Positions 1-12,275 are shown, counted from the first letter of the stretch. The stretch is 64,000 nucleotides of DNA from Cokeromyces recurvatus (GCF_025118155.1 NW_026251388.1:1-64000), one strand, 5' to 3'. The notes: generated by a model from the sequence alone, not told the origin. Program-made: numbers and translations.

Positions 1-421
1 TGAAAGAACCAAAAAAAATAAAAACGTCATTTTAACTCCAGCTGAATGTTTATTTTTTTATTTTTAGGACTTTTATTGGTCAATTAATTTTTTTTCTCCC
101 AATTTCTCTATGAAAATTAAATACTGCCAAAAGGCTGTAAAATTAAAATTGCTATAAAATAATCAATTTTTGCTATAAAGTTGTAGTTTTTTTTAGATAT
201 ATAAAAGCTTGTATATGATAAAAAAATTAATATTAATTTTATTTTCATGTTTACTAGTAATAAGTTGACGAAATAATCATTTTTTGAAAAAATCACTTAA
301 AACTCAGCAAAAAGACTTGTTTTACGTATGTTTTCAGTTGCGGAATATTTTCATTACTTGTAGTGCACAGAGAGTTGAATCGGGTTTATATTTACTATTT
401 AAATTGACAACATCAGCGAAT

Positions 422-495
422 GGTTTCTTGGTGTAGTTGGTTATCACGCCTGCTTAACACGCAGGCGGTCGCCAGTTCGAGTCTGGCAGAAATCA
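422..495 (+). tRNA. tRNA-Val (anticodon AAC), no intron
   Basis: The cloverleaf folds by eye. A 7-bp acceptor stem (GGTTTCT with AGAAATC, one G-U pair) encloses a D arm, a 5-bp anticodon stem CCTGC/GCAGG with loop TTAACAC giving anticodon AAC, and a T arm GCCAG-TTCGAGT-CTGGC. The discriminator base is A and CCA is not encoded, as is normal in eukaryotes. Anticodon AAC reads valine GUU/GUC codons. The internal A and B boxes of a pol III promoter are present. A T-rich stretch follows within 20 nt of the 3' end and could end pol III transcription. Confidence 0.93.
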
Positions 496-763
496 TTCTC
501 ATTTATTTTTATAACTGTAAATTTTTTCTCCGAATATATTATTACGTTTTTTGTTGTGGCCCTCTTACAATATGCTATCACTGTTGATATTGTATTTTTC
601 AGCAAAATTGAGAAAGCCTCTGGAATAAAATGATAAATTTAAGGCCAGGTTTGATAATATGTTTTCACTAAAATTAAGAAAAGGTTGGAGCTAAATTGAT
701 AACAGCCAAGAAAAAAAAATTGAGAAAGTCTTCCTTTTAAAATACTAAAAAATTACTATATCA

Positions 764-1209
764 ATGAACACTGATTTTGAAATGAATGAATTAAGCCTCC
801 AACTAGAGGAAGAGGAACAAATTACCGAGATTTATGCTAGCATGATGTCTATGATGCGATCTAAATGGGTAACCACTATGCCTTCCTCATACGCTATGGA
901 TCTCGATGAAGAAGTTAATGAAGAACTGGGAGTTCTTGACTCAGAAGAGAATAACTATAACGAAGATAATAGTGAAAATGAGAATGAAAGTAACGATGAA
1001 CTAGTAAAGCCCCCTGTCGAAGTATTTGCTAAGAAACTTGCCAGCAGCAATAAAGAAAAAGAGAAAACTTTGAAATACAGAAAGAGTACAACCAGGAACA
1101 AATCAAAGAGTTTATCTGCTTGATAACAGATATGGTTCCTGTAAAAGACGCAGCTTTACGAACTGGTATCCTTTTAAGTTCATGTTGTGATTTAGGTAAG
1201 TTTAAATAA
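764..1209 (+). pseudogene. Frameshifted N-terminal fragment of a transposase-like protein with a helix-turn-helix
   Basis: An ATG at 764 opens a 119-codon acidic, Glu/Asn-rich frame ending at 1123. From about 1054 the next frame carries a more convincing protein, QEQIKEFICLITDMVPVKDAALRTGI, read as QIKEFICLITD then VKDAALRTGI, ending in a TAA at 1207-1209. That second stretch looks like the homeodomain-like N-terminal DNA-binding helices of Tc1/mariner-type transposases common in Mucorales (from memory, not searched). The shift falls in an A-rich run at 1045-1068, which suggests a one-base indel. No catalytic DDE/D domain follows, so it is a relic. Alternatively it is an unrelated small acidic protein gene; the frame switch makes that less likely. 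Confidence 0.45.
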
Positions 1210-2046
1210 TTAAAATATAAAAAAAAAGAAGTAAAAGAGAAATAAAATAAAATGGACAGAAGAAGTACGTTGAGACTTGTCAATAAGTTTTTATTAAGAG
1301 TTGAATTAATTCCAGTATAAGTTATGTGTTATATTATAAGTTCTGTTATAATATGGGCTAATAATGTAAGAGTATTTATATATTTTGTGAATAAGGATGA
1401 TGAATAATAAGAAGATAAAAATATAACAAATAGTATTTGATAATATAATTATAGAATGATTATTAAGAGTTATAATTATAGATATAGATATCGATTCATG
1501 TCTTTTGTATGTATTTATTTTTATAACTAATACGTGTATTCTGAGTAGAATCAATTATTACGCGTATTTGTATTATTCTTAGTTTACCCCAGTTTAACTT
1601 GTATAAAGTTATTATTATAAATTTATATTCAGCAGAACAATAATAGAAGAAAGTATATTTTTAGATGTAGGACTTTTTACTAATTAATTATTTTTTTATA
1701 CAAGGGTAAATATACTAAATATGTTTATAGAGAGAATTATTGTACAAGTGCACTATATATTCTATTATGACTATTTATCTTATTGAATTAAGTTATAAAT
1801 CTTACAACCATGACAAATAGCATCTATAAATATCATCTAGAACTACCAAGAAAAGTATAAATAGCCAGATAGTTTTTACAAGAAGAATATTTAGTTTTTT
1901 TATTTTAATTTTTTTTTCTAATAAAAATTTATTCTTACTTGTGCCTGTGTCTCACGATTTATTTCTGTCTTCTTAACCCATACAACATTTCTCTTTTAAA
2001 TACATTTTGTTCTGTGTTATTTGCATCATTTGTTCGGTAGTTATAA
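1210..2046. other. A/T-rich spacer with no gene seen
   Basis: No open frame with coding character, no splice-bounded exons and no tRNA-like fold was seen on either strand. The minus-strand open frame here is low-complexity Ile/Tyr-rich sequence expected from A/T-rich DNA. Confidence 0.6.
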
Positions 2047-5000
2047 GTGTTATTGTTATTTTTGCTAAAAAGCCCTAACCATTTTTCCACTTACTGTAAC
2101 TTTACTGATGGCATCACTTCTCCTGGTTCTATCTCATCTATTACTTTTCAAAGAGGAATGTCTCAGTTCTGTATTGACTATATCTTTGTCACCTCTGATC
2201 TCTCCTCTTCTATTACTTACAATAAATTCTCAACGACCTACATTAATCCGGCCTGGCCAGATCATTTTCTTTTATCTAGTCATCTTCATCTTCAGGCTCC
2301 CATTTCTACCTCTTCGGCTTCTGCTATTGGTAAAGGCCTATGGAGGGCTCACCCGAAACTCGCTAAAAACTCTGCTTTTAAAAAAAGGTTACGGGTTGCT
2401 CTTGCTAAATGCGTTCAATCGCTTGATTCTACTCTTACCGCCGCTGAGAAATGGGAACGTCTTAAACAATGCACTGCTAATGTTTGTCGCTCATTTTATC
2501 GCCGTTAAGCTTTCAATTTTGTTAAAGCTGAAGACCTACTTCATAAAAAACGTTCGGGTTTATCCAAAAAATTACAAGCTGATCCTTCTTTGTTGCCTGT
2601 TGTATCTCCTCAATTACAAATTGTGGAACAACAATTGGCATTCATTCAAAAGTATCATGTGGAAACTCTTGCCTTACGGTTAGGCATTCGTTGGCGTGAA
2701 TTGGGTGAACTCTCCGGGTTATCTTAAGCGAACTGTTGCATCCCGCACTGCTCGTCAATTGACTCCTCCATTAATTCATCCCACCACTCAATCAACCTGT
2801 ACTACTAAAGAAGAAATGCTAGAAGCTGCTTCATCATTTTATCATGATTTGTACTCACCAGATAATATTAGTCAAGATGCGATTGACGAATTATCATCAT
2901 CACTTTCTGAATCGCTTTCGATTGTCTCGTGCTAATGCCAAATCTCTTGTTGACCCCATCACCTCTGATGATTTATTGTTGGCGTTCTCTCTCATTCCCA
3001 AAAAGTCTTCTCCGGGTATGGATGGATTACCGTATGCTATTGTCCGTTTAATAGTCACTCATCCTAATTGTCGTAAAATCGCTCTAGCTACTTTTAACAA
3101 TGCCCTCTCGTTTGCAAATATCCCCGATTTTTGGTTAAATTCAAGTGTGACTCTATTAGCAAAAAAAGGTCTTCCTAATTTTTTTCAAAACTGACGTCCG
3201 ATTTCTCTAATCAACACAGATGCTAAAGTTTTTACTCGTAGCCTCAGCTCACGTATCATTGGTTCTGCTAATGATCTCATTAATCCCTTTCAGACTGGTT
3301 TTGTTCGTGGGCGGTTTATCGCTAATAACGGTCTTTTGATGAAACTTATCATGGATCATTCACGTTTTTCAAAATCTTCAAGTATTGGATTATTCCTATA
3401 TCAAGAAAAGGCTTATGACAGGATCCATCCTGTGTATCTTCGTACTGTTCTTGTTCGTTTTGGATATCCTCTTCAACTTGTCGATTGTATTGATAAACTT
3501 TTTTTTGGTACTCGTCTTCATATCAACATCAATGGTTTTCTAACTGATATTATCTGTCAACGCCGCAGTCTCAAACAAGGCGACCTACTTAGCCCTACTT
3601 TATTTAATTTAGCTTTTGAACCACTTCTTCGTAGTATTCAAAATGATATTCTGATGGAAGGTTATGCACTGCCTAAATCGATTTCTGGTCCTCACTTGTC
3701 CGATTCTCTGACTGCTCCTGTTAAGCTAATGGCATACGCCGATGATGTTATTTGTCTTTTGAATTCCCCTGCTGAATTGAATCGACTTCAATTTCATTTA
3801 TCGCTATATTCCCTGGCTTCTAATGCTCGTATCAATTATAATAAGACCGAAGTTGTTTCTTTATCTGGTTCCTCTTCCATTTATGACACCTGCTGGCGGA
3901 CAGCTTTGCACTCTTATGGTATTTCGGCATGGCATGATTGTCGTTCTTCTCTACCAGTTGTATATCTTGGCTTCCCTCTTTGCTCCTCAACCAAACAACG
4001 TGATTCTTTTCTTGATAAGATTTTATCGAACATCAAAATTGCTTGTGACATTCATCGTCTACGTCTTTTATCTGTTCGAGGTAGATCTACTGTTCTGAAC
4101 CCTTTGATTCTTAGCAAACTTTGGCATGTTCTTCGTGCGTTGACCGTACCAGCTTCCTTTTTTTTTCAATCCGCTCAGTCTATCATTTCAAATTTTATTA
4201 ACTTTCGTATCTTTCCAAAAGTTAGAGTTAGTTTTAATACTGCTTGCTTACCGCGATCTTTGGGAGGTTTAGGTCTACTTAATCCGTCTCTTCTACAATC
4301 TGCTCTTCAACTACGTTGATTATACTCTATTCTTTCTACTTCTACTGATGACCTTGATTCTAATGACTCGGCTATCAGTGGTTCTATCGTTCTCTTACGA
4401 ATTATTTCTTTCTTGTATTCGCAAGTTGAATTGTATTCCAAAGGTCAAATTTTCTATACTCCTCCTGCTAAATTAGATCATCGTTTCTTCTTTTTGTTCC
4501 CTCTCCGTAGGCCTCCTTTCCTCCGTCAACTGACTAGTTTTCTGTCACTTTTATTCAACGCCATGGATATGATTCCAAAACCATTTTCAGATGTTGTTGT
4601 TGTCATTGCTGCTACTTGTCTAGAGATTCCATTTTCGTCACTGGTTATTTCCTCATCAGAGCCCCTGCGCCGATCTATGGCTTCCTTAACTAGTAATTAC
4701 GGATACATCTTCAATAGTGATGATGAAAATTGTCTTCGTCCTCTTCAAATTATGGAAATTCTTCACCATCCACAACTTGCCAAACAAATTTTAAAGCGGA
4801 TTACAAAAAACGAAATTGTTTTAGCTCCCTTTTTTATTCGTTGCTTTATTCCAACTAGATTCACAGGTTCTGGTCAATTCCCTTTCACTCAAGTTTCTGA
4901 CCATTAAGTTGTTGACATTTATCCTTTTCTGAAAAACCTTGGCTTCCTTCATTCCCCTGGTACACCTACAACCCCTTTTTACCACAAAGAAATTTCGTCG

Positions 5001-5121
5001 CATGTGCTTACAATCACATTTATCCTCTCCTCTACTCCCACCACCTTTTTCCCCAAAAATTTCTTTCCCTTGGTCTCAGTTTTGGTAACTGCCCCTTTCT
5101 CATTCTGGTAGAAACTGTTAT
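2047..5121 (+). mobile_element. Decayed non-LTR retrotransposon (LINE), endonuclease tail, reverse transcriptase and C-terminal region
   Basis: Three parts of one LINE ORF2-type polyprotein are readable in order. First, 2110-2505 holds the end of an apurinic-type endonuclease (IDYIFVTSDL, then a DH near WPDH) and a linker. Second, 2700-4320 is the reverse transcriptase. Third, 4320-5121 is the region after the polymerase, ending near PWSQFW. Damage is plain: TAA at 2506, frameshifts near 2705 and 2900-2935, TGA at 3192 just before RPISLI where Trp is usual, TGA at 4317, TAA at 4905, and a shift near 5055. The 5' endonuclease half and the 3' end are missing, with no poly-A tail or target-site duplication that I can define. 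Base composition is clearly less A/T-rich than the flanks, as expected for an inserted element. Confidence 0.9.
2844..4319 (+). pseudogene. Reverse transcriptase domain of the LINE, catalytically damaged
   Basis: The RT motifs are in the right order. They are SPGMDGLPY (motif 0-1 region), RPISLINTDAKV after the TGA, FQTGFVRGRFI, motif A read as LYQEKAYDRIHP, motif B SLKQGDLLSPTLFN and motif C AYADDV at about 3732-3749. In active LINEs motif A normally begins with the metal-binding Asp (LDQEKAYD); here the codon at 3399-3401 is TAT (Tyr). Motif B has lost the usual Gly and Pro (GLKQGDPLSP is the common form). Motif C YADD is intact. After the polymerase core come PRSLGGLGL and following residues typical of the LINE thumb region. 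It cannot encode an active enzyme as it stands. Confidence 0.88.
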
Positions 5122-6691
5122 AGAACAAGCTCTGGATATAATCATAAGTAATATTATAATAGATGAATTACATAATACAAGATAAAGTATAAGCCTGAAT
5201 ATGAAATAAAACTCTGTATATAACATCTTACAAATAATATAAAACTTATTGACATCCAATTGTTTAGATGTATCAATTATAAGACATCGTATTATTTCTA
5301 AAATATTTATTTTCATAACCTTGACAAAGGATTCAGGTCGTCTTTGGTCCAATAAAATAAAACATAAAAGATATCAGGAACATATACTCAGATTAAACAA
5401 TAAATTTTTGTATTTATCACTTAATCAAATCATTATGACACCCAATAGACAATCCATACAAATCAGTCTCTTGAGTCAACAAAATGTATATTTGAATACG
5501 AACAACGATTCATGGCTCATATTCTTTGACAGCTATTTTTATTTCTTTAATTCAGGATTCATTAGTATAAATACAAGCAGTTGTTTAGACACAAAATAAT
5601 CTTTAACCTTCAATAATTTTTTATTCTTTATTTTTAATTGAATAAAACAGTCTCAAACTATACTTCCTTTTGTTCCCTTTCTCTTTTTTTTTTATTTATT
5701 TATTACATAAAAAATTGGTACATATCAAATAATAATAATAATAATAAAATAATATAATAAAATAATAAAAGAGTATGCTATAAGCATTACATGTAAAATA
5801 TTACACTTACCTTGAATACATATTCTATTGATAACATGGTCATTGATTAAAGAATCCTTTGGGGAAAAGAAAAAAAGAAAAAGAACACAGAGATTGCAAG
5901 GATTATCATACAGAACAGAAACAAAAAGTAGTAGCAATTGAAGTGATCAACAGAAAAGTATTCCATTTACAAAAGAAGCATACACTATTAATAGAATAAA
6001 TAATTAATAAAAGCTAATATATGGTAAAGTATAGAAATATCATATTTACCAAAAAAAAAAAAAAAAAAATACAAAAGGCTAGACCTATGCTTGTGCTGCA
6101 GAGAAAAGAATATTAGTTAAATCTCGGGTATTATTATTTTTTTTCCCACACTGTACCTTTCAATGTTACATTAGAATGACGTACACTTGTACTTGACCTC
6201 CCTGTTATATAAAGAATTGTTAATACACATATTGAAATAGTTAAAGATAAAGGTGTTATTTTATATACCTTTTTTCAATAGATAAATAATACCAGTCTTT
6301 GTTGTAGATCTGAATCAAATATTGCTGCTGCATAATAAAGACCAACACATACCTATTTAATTGTTTCATTTTAGTTGTTTTTGATTTAAGAAAAGAGAAA
6401 AATTAAAAAAAAAAAGATACATATATTTTCAAAATAATGCAAATACTTAACAAAGACCTATAATTTAAATACATATATAAAAAAGAGTAATAACTATTAA
6501 TATTAAAATAAACATCTATTCCAAGAAAATAAAATTAGTAGTTTAACGAATGTGTTAAAAAATGAAAATTTTTTTTTTGGTCCGCTTTTAAATAGCAGCA
6601 AACCCTGTATATACGATGTAAAAAGTCTTAGCAATATATTTATATTATTTCTATATTTCTTCTCACGAACCTTTATTTTTTACCTATCTAA
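5122..6691. other. Spacer between the LINE and the next gene
   Basis: Very A/T-rich, with a small ATA/ATAA microsatellite at 5733-5770 and an A run near 6052-6069. On the minus strand at about 6100-6370 there are short stretches bounded by possible splice signals (for example a 36-codon open frame with many Gln and Tyr near 6270-6380). They could be remote exons of the decayed minus-strand gene at 7.9-8.5 kb, but reading phases do not join cleanly, so no gene is called. Confidence 0.4.
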
Positions 6692-7802
6692 ATGTCTACC
6701 TCCAATAACACTCACCAAATTCCTACTATCAGAACTACTTCTGGTACACAACATCTTAACAGAGGAAGAACTGTCACCAGTAACAGTAATGCTGCTTTGT
6801 TGACGGCAAGAATTCAACGTTTAGAAGGAACAGTCTTGCGTCTGCAAAAAAAAGCTGAAGCCAGTAGATCTTCAGTAAGATCCTCTGGCCAAAAAGTCCC
6901 CAAGGATCTATACAAGACCGTAAATGAAAAAAAAAAAAAAACTTTATAAAAAATATAGAAATTACTTACATTTTATAACCATTATTAATTATATAGGGAT
7001 TAGTCCAAAAAGCATATGATGCTTTCGTCCAACAGAAAGGATTTGCATTTAATTTCAGCATTTCTTTAGATAAAGATACTAATATGCTGATAAAAAATTT
7101 TATAATAGCAAAAATTACTGAGGACGAAAGAAGAATAACCAGTAATGATAACCTGGTTATTGATGCAAAGGACATTTCGGAGAGGATAAGAAGACACTTC
7201 GAAGATAATCGAAGTGTCCATCAACGAAAGGCGACGTTAACTGACCAGCAGCTTGCTGAACAAAGTCATTCCAAAAAAATCAAGGGAAGATTGGCCTGGG
7301 TAAGCATATAATTTTTTAATATATTTGTATCTAACAATCAAATGTACTTAACTTTTTTTTTTTTTTTTATAAATCTAGAAATGCAAGAGAAGAAAGCAGG
7401 TCCATGGAGAGAAGAAGAAAAGACTTGCTCTCCAGTTTGGAATGATTGAAAAAGACTGGAATCATCTTCTTCGAAAGGAATATATGTCAGAAGAAGATGA
7501 TGATCGAGTCGAGGAAGAGATTGTCTTTACCAGGAAGAGAAAGATTCCTTCTTGGAGAACCGAGCATGTAAATTATTAATTAAAATTATAAATATATTAT
7601 AGCTAGATAATTAATTTACCTAATTTTTTTTTCATTATAGTTGAACGAGTTCTATCATGAACTCGACAAATGTAAGGATTTCTCTAAGAAGGGAAAGAGG
7701 ACTCCTGTCTCCGACGTTGTCGTTGATATCCCAATGGATTTGAACGTCCTGGCATCTCTTCCTCGCTGGTCAGTTAAACCAGAAGCCTTTTCAAGAAGAT
7801 AA
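6692..7802 (+). CDS. Lineage-type hypothetical protein, four exons, 293 aa
   Basis: Exons are 6692-6919, 6997-7299, 7379-7567 and 7641-7802; all three introns are GT-AG, phase 0 and 73-79 nt, and the model closes with TAA. The N-terminus is Ser/Thr/Asn-rich with a short coiled-coil-like helix (ARIQRLEGTVLRLQKKAEA, residues ~31-50). The middle is a charged helical region around QKAYDAFVQQKGF. The C-terminus has two recurring blocks, KRKIPSWRTEH and LPRWSVKPEAF. I recall similar proteins with a PSWR motif in many copies in Mucorales genomes, possibly travelling with mobile elements; this was not checked. No enzymatic motif is visible. Clean splicing and lack of stops argue that it is expressed. 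It is convergent with the decayed coding stretch at 7855-8505. Confidence 0.72.
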
Positions 7803-7854
7803 TTTTGAAAAATAAAAATAAATAAAAAAAAATAAAATAAAAAATAAAACTTAC

Positions 7855-8505
7855 GTCTTTTTATTTCATTGCCCAATGCATTCCATCTTGTTACTTTCGC
7901 AATAATATCTAATAAAGATGAGTATCCACATATCATAATTGACAAATAATAACCCTTTTCTTGTAAATTATTCTCCATATTTTTTAATTCAGACATGATA
8001 ATTGAGCAAAGTGCTAATATTCCCAATGGTAAGAATAGCTGTTGTAATGAGTCAAATTGAACAAATTTAATAAGATGATAAGCAAAATAAAAAAGGGAAA
8101 AGAAACTGTAATTGTTAAAGGAGAGGAAGGTTTAGTTAATCAAGAGCTTACGAGGAAGATTGATAATAAGAAGCTTATTGCCATTGTCTATATAATTTAG
8201 CTTCACTGCAATTGGAGAATAAATTCTCATTACAGGAACGATCGACAGCTTTGATGCTTCTTCAAATTCACTACTCCAGGTTTCTATTCCGGCCATTTCA
8301 AATGTTCGAAGGGGCTGTTCAACTTGACGAAACCAACTAAAATTTAAAAGAAAAATTATTTCTGTATTATTTTATATTCTAAAAAAGAGAGAGAGAAGCT
8401 TTTACTCAAGATGTAAGAAAATGTAAACCGCTTCCAAAAAAGTACTACAGCTTATTATATTGGGAAATTCATTGGGTCTGCCATGAATGTTTAAATAAAC
8501 ATAAC
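7855..8505 (-). pseudogene. Remains of a minus-strand spliced gene, unknown membrane-like protein
   Basis: Three exon-like stretches are bounded by GT-AG signals. The first is about 8505-8406 (contains NIHGRPNEFPNIISCSTFL). The second is 8336-8152 (begins WFRQVEQPLRTFEMAGIE and joins the first in phase as HLDWFRQ). The third is 8105-7855 (hydrophobic, contains FFSLFYFAYHLIKFVQ, then GYSSLLDIIAKVTRW). The second and third do not join in the same phase, being off by one base. The last donor at 7854 leads straight into the 3' end of the convergent plus-strand gene, leaving no obvious terminal exon. No start codon is clear. I do not recognise the family. It may be a truncated gene, or a live gene whose remaining exons lie beyond the plus-strand gene. 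Confidence 0.35.
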
Positions 8506-8662
8506 AGGAAGAGAGTATTTATAATGTTAGACAGCTGTAGAACGCATTACTTCCACTCTGTAATCGATTTTATCAACAAACGATGCTACAGACATTTATT
8601 CATGTCATCTTATTCATTCTTTTTGAACCCCACCCCCCATGGAAGAATGTTGGCCAAAAATT

Positions 8663-8966
8663 AAAAAAAAAAAAAACTTATAAGGAATTCTCTTGATCAA
8701 GCTAATACGTTCACCCCATGTATCGCAGAAGCTTGTATTTAAGCTACTGTAGAAGATTTCAAGGGGTTGGAGTAAGATATATGCTGAAACATATTGAGGC
8801 AGATGTCTTTTCTTTTTCTTTCTTTTTTTTTTTTTTTTTTTTTTTTTTGGAATGATTCAAGAAAGTTTTTGATCAAGTCAATTTTTATTTTGATCGGCAG
8901 GCTAAGAATTTGAATACATTGAATACAATTTCTCAGGATCTTGATTTTTAAACGCAAAACATTGTA
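8663..8966. repeat. Dispersed repeat, copy 1
   Basis: This stretch matches 17321-17631 nearly base for base in the same orientation. Both begin with an A run followed by AGGAATTCTCT, share GCTAATACGTTCACCCCATG, and end at AAACGCAAAACATTGTA. Each contains an internal T run (26 T here, 8823-8848; 36 T in the other copy). Differences are a few substitutions. On the minus strand both can be read as a ~70-codon frame with LRNCIQCIQILSLPIKIKID before a Lys run. No terminal inverted repeats, tRNA-like promoter boxes or target duplications were recognised, so the repeat class is unknown. Confidence 0.85.
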
Positions 8967-9805
8967 CCCTTTTTTTTTTCTTTTAAAAGAAGAAGAAACC
9001 TAAATAGTATCAAACTGACTTGTTGAATATCTGGTATCCTTGTATGACATAAACATGCTACCCTTTTTTTTCTTTCTGAAACCCCGCTGTATTTATTGAG
9101 GGGGGATAATGTTCAGTTAAAAACAAAATTATAGTTGTCGCAGGTGTTGTATATTCATTTATAGCTATAGTCATTTATAATTTACATTTTAATGAAGCTT
9201 ATAATATAAATGCACTAACGCTGAGTCCATGTAAAGTCAATCATTTTTGCTTTGTTTTTTTTTTTTATATATGGGGAGGAAGGGTCTTTTTTCTATTTTT
9301 ATTTTTTTTATTTTTTGGTTGCATAATATTATAACCTAATTACTGAAGAGCTTAAAGCAATATTGACCAAGAAACATATATTCTCATTTATAATCATAGA
9401 TATTCCCTTCATTTCACTTGTCTATTTTTATTTTATAACATGTCATTTATCCAGGCTTCTTTTTATAACTGTTGTCATTTATCTAATAAAAGAGAAATAG
9501 TGCTTTTCTCCTTTGAATACTCTTTTCTATCTTTCAAATACATAACATTATTCCCTCAAGTCCTGTTATCTGATTTGTTGTTTTCATATAATTAGTTATT
9601 TTACTACTGCTGCGCAGAGTAATCAATATTATTACTTTTCTTGAAATTGATTGGATAAACAACAAGTCTTAATTATTATAAAATAAAATGGATGACTCAT
9701 CCAAGCCACCCTTTTTTTGTGAGCTGAACTTTAAATTTATCAAGTTGAATAAATATAATAATCAGCTAAAAAGATGTATTTTATTTGTCTATCTATTTAT
9801 TAAAA
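8967..9805. other. Upstream spacer of HIS7, no gene seen
   Basis: Only A/T-rich sequence with several short T runs (for example 8971-8980, 9063-9070, 9258-9266). A GAGTAATC at 9617-9624 has the TGACTC-like half-site look of an amino-acid-starvation (Gcn4-type) element only loosely, and is not called. Confidence 0.5.
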
Positions 9806-11570
9806 ATGACTGGTCTTTATATGCTCGATTATGGAGCAGGCAATGTTCGTAGTTTAGTTAATGCCATTCATCATTTGGGGCATGACATTAAATTTGTCAA
9901 AGAACCTTCTGATATTGCCCTTGCTGAGGTAAATACTTTAGAAAAAAATAAAAAAATAATATTAAAAATAAAAAAAAAAAACTTTTCTTTTTTTTTTTTT
10001 CCTCCTTTCTTGTTACTGAAGAATTCTTATGTAGAAACTCATTTTTCCAGGTGTTGGAGACTTTGGTTTTGCTATGCGTGCATTACATGCTAAAGGTTAT
10101 TCTGAACCTTTAAAGGCTTATATTAAATCAGGCAAACCTTTTATGGCTATTTGTGTTGGTATGCAAACACTTTTTGAAGGCTCTGCTGAAAGTGATGAAC
10201 CTGGTTTGGGTATTATTCCAGGAAAGGTACTCAAATTTGATAATAGCAACAAAGCCGTTCCTCATATGGGTTGGAATCATACAGATCTTCTCAAGTCACA
10301 ACCTGATAATACACCAGGACAAGCTGTTAATTATAATCTGGATGAAAATAAGGTGTATTATTTTGTTCATTCTTATGCTGCGCCTTATACAGAAGAAAAT
10401 AAAGATTGGGTTTTATCTACTACGCAATATGGTGATGAAATTTTCATTTCTGCTGTACAAAAGGAGAATGTATTCGCAACTCAATTCCATCCAGAAAAGA
10501 GTGGTTATGCTGGTCTTGCTCTTTTGAAATCCTTTATTACAGGAACGGGTGTAGTGGATGAAAGGACAGTGATATACAAGTCACCTATGAAAAAGGAAAA
10601 CGATGCCTTCACAAAACGTATTATTGCTTGTTTAGATGTAAGAGCTAATGATCAAGGAGATTTGGTGGTGACAAAGGGGGATCAATATGATGTACGTGAA
10701 TCAGAAGGAAATAAGGATGTTCGTAATTTGGGTAAACCTGTTGAATTAGCTAAACGCTATTTTGAAGAAGGTGCTGATGAAGTCACTTTCTTGAATATCA
10801 CTAGTTTCCGTAACTGTCCATTAGTGGATACCCCTATGCTTGAAGTTTTGAAACGTACATCTGAAACTGTCTTTGTTCCCTTAACGATTGGTGGTGGTAT
10901 TCGTGATGTTGTAGATCCAGATGGTACTGTTCATCCTGCTTTTGAAGTCGCTGGTGAATATTTCCGTTCAGGAGCTGATAAAGTGTCTATTGGTAGTGAT
11001 GCAGTTTATTGTGCTGAAAAGTGGATTGCTAGTGGTGGTGAAAAGACGGGTACAACAGCGATTGAAACAATTGCTAAAGCTTATGGTTCTCAAGCAGTCG
11101 TTATCTCCGTTGATCCTCGTCGAGTGTATGTAAAGGATCCTAAAGAGACAACTCATCATACCCTGAAGGTCTCTCAACCTGGACCTAATGGTGAGGAATA
11201 CTGTTGGTATCAATGTACTGTGAAGGGTGGACGTGAAGGTAGAGATTTAGATGTCATTCAACTAGTCACTGCTTGTGAACAATTGGGTGCTGGTGAAATT
11301 TTATTAAATTGTATGGATCGTGATGGTACTAACTCTGGATTTGAACTTGAATTGATTCATTCTGTTCGTCAATCTGTGTCTATTCCTGTTATTGCCTCTA
11401 GTGGTGCAGGCTGTGTTGACCATTTTACTGAAGTGTTTGAAAAGACGGGTGTTGAAGCTGCTTTAGCCGCAGGTATTTTCCATCGTCAAGAAGTCCCTAT
11501 TCAATCTGTTAAAGAATATGTGAAAAATGCTGGTATTCCTATTAGACCTATTGATACAACTACTTTGTAA
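9806..11570 (+). CDS. HIS7: Imidazole glycerol phosphate synthase (glutamine amidotransferase-cyclase), 552 aa
   Basis: This bifunctional histidine-pathway enzyme uses glutamine-derived ammonia to convert PRFAR into imidazole glycerol phosphate plus AICAR, linking histidine and purine synthesis. Exons are 9806-9928 and 10035-11570 with a phase-0 intron, giving 552 aa, the same length as yeast His7 as I recall it. The N-terminal class I amidotransferase (~1-210) shows LDYGAGNVRSL, PGVGDFG, the nucleophile Cys at ~81 in MAICVGMQ, and the His/Glu pair in QFHPEKSG. The C-terminal HisF barrel (~230-552) starts RIIACLDVRAND (catalytic Asp) and contains ITSFRN, GGGIRD, DRDGTNSGF (second catalytic Asp) and SSGAG phosphate-binding loops. 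The intron cuts just before KLIFPGVG. ATG 9806 is chosen over an upstream in-frame non-ATG start because MTGLYMLDYGAG is the usual start. Confidence 0.97.
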
Positions 11571-12275
11571 ATAAATATATACATCATTATAGAAAATTAA
11601 AAAAAAAAAAATTAAATAAAATAAAATAAAATAAAATAAAATAAACGTGGTAAACTTCTTTTTAATCTTATTCTCGTTTCATTGTTTATTTAAATATTTC
11701 ATTATCAATATTTGTTTATTTTTTTTAAACTTTGCCTAATAACGTATACATAGTACAGAAAGAAAAGAAAAGACTTTTCTTATTCTTGACATTAACTCAT
11801 CATTAGCTTTACTGTAACTTTTTTAGAATGTATAGCATCGAGCCTAATTTATATAAATATAGAATACTTCAAATAAAACTCGTGCAAAATAGTATTCAAC
11901 TGTCAGTCCGCGAAATTCCTGACCAATCAAGGAAAAGATATCATGTTAAATTCTCTAATTAAAGATTATTCTCGCCCCCGCAAAATTCTTCTCTGGAAAC
12001 TAACACTATTTGAAATAAGCTTTCCTCCCCTTTTTGCTTTTTTCTTTTTTTCTTTACTTCTACATCATATTCACGTATTATTTTTTAAGCTATACTTTTA
12101 TATTTATTATTATTAAAAAAAAAAAAAAAAACTTAAAGGAAAAGAAAAATAAAACTAAAATAAAAAACAATACTTGTTTTTTTCCCTTTTTTTATTAGTT
12201 ACTGTTTTCTCCTAACTAAATCCATTTTTGATCTCTTTTTATATTCATATAAATTTATATATTTCCCCTTCCTCA

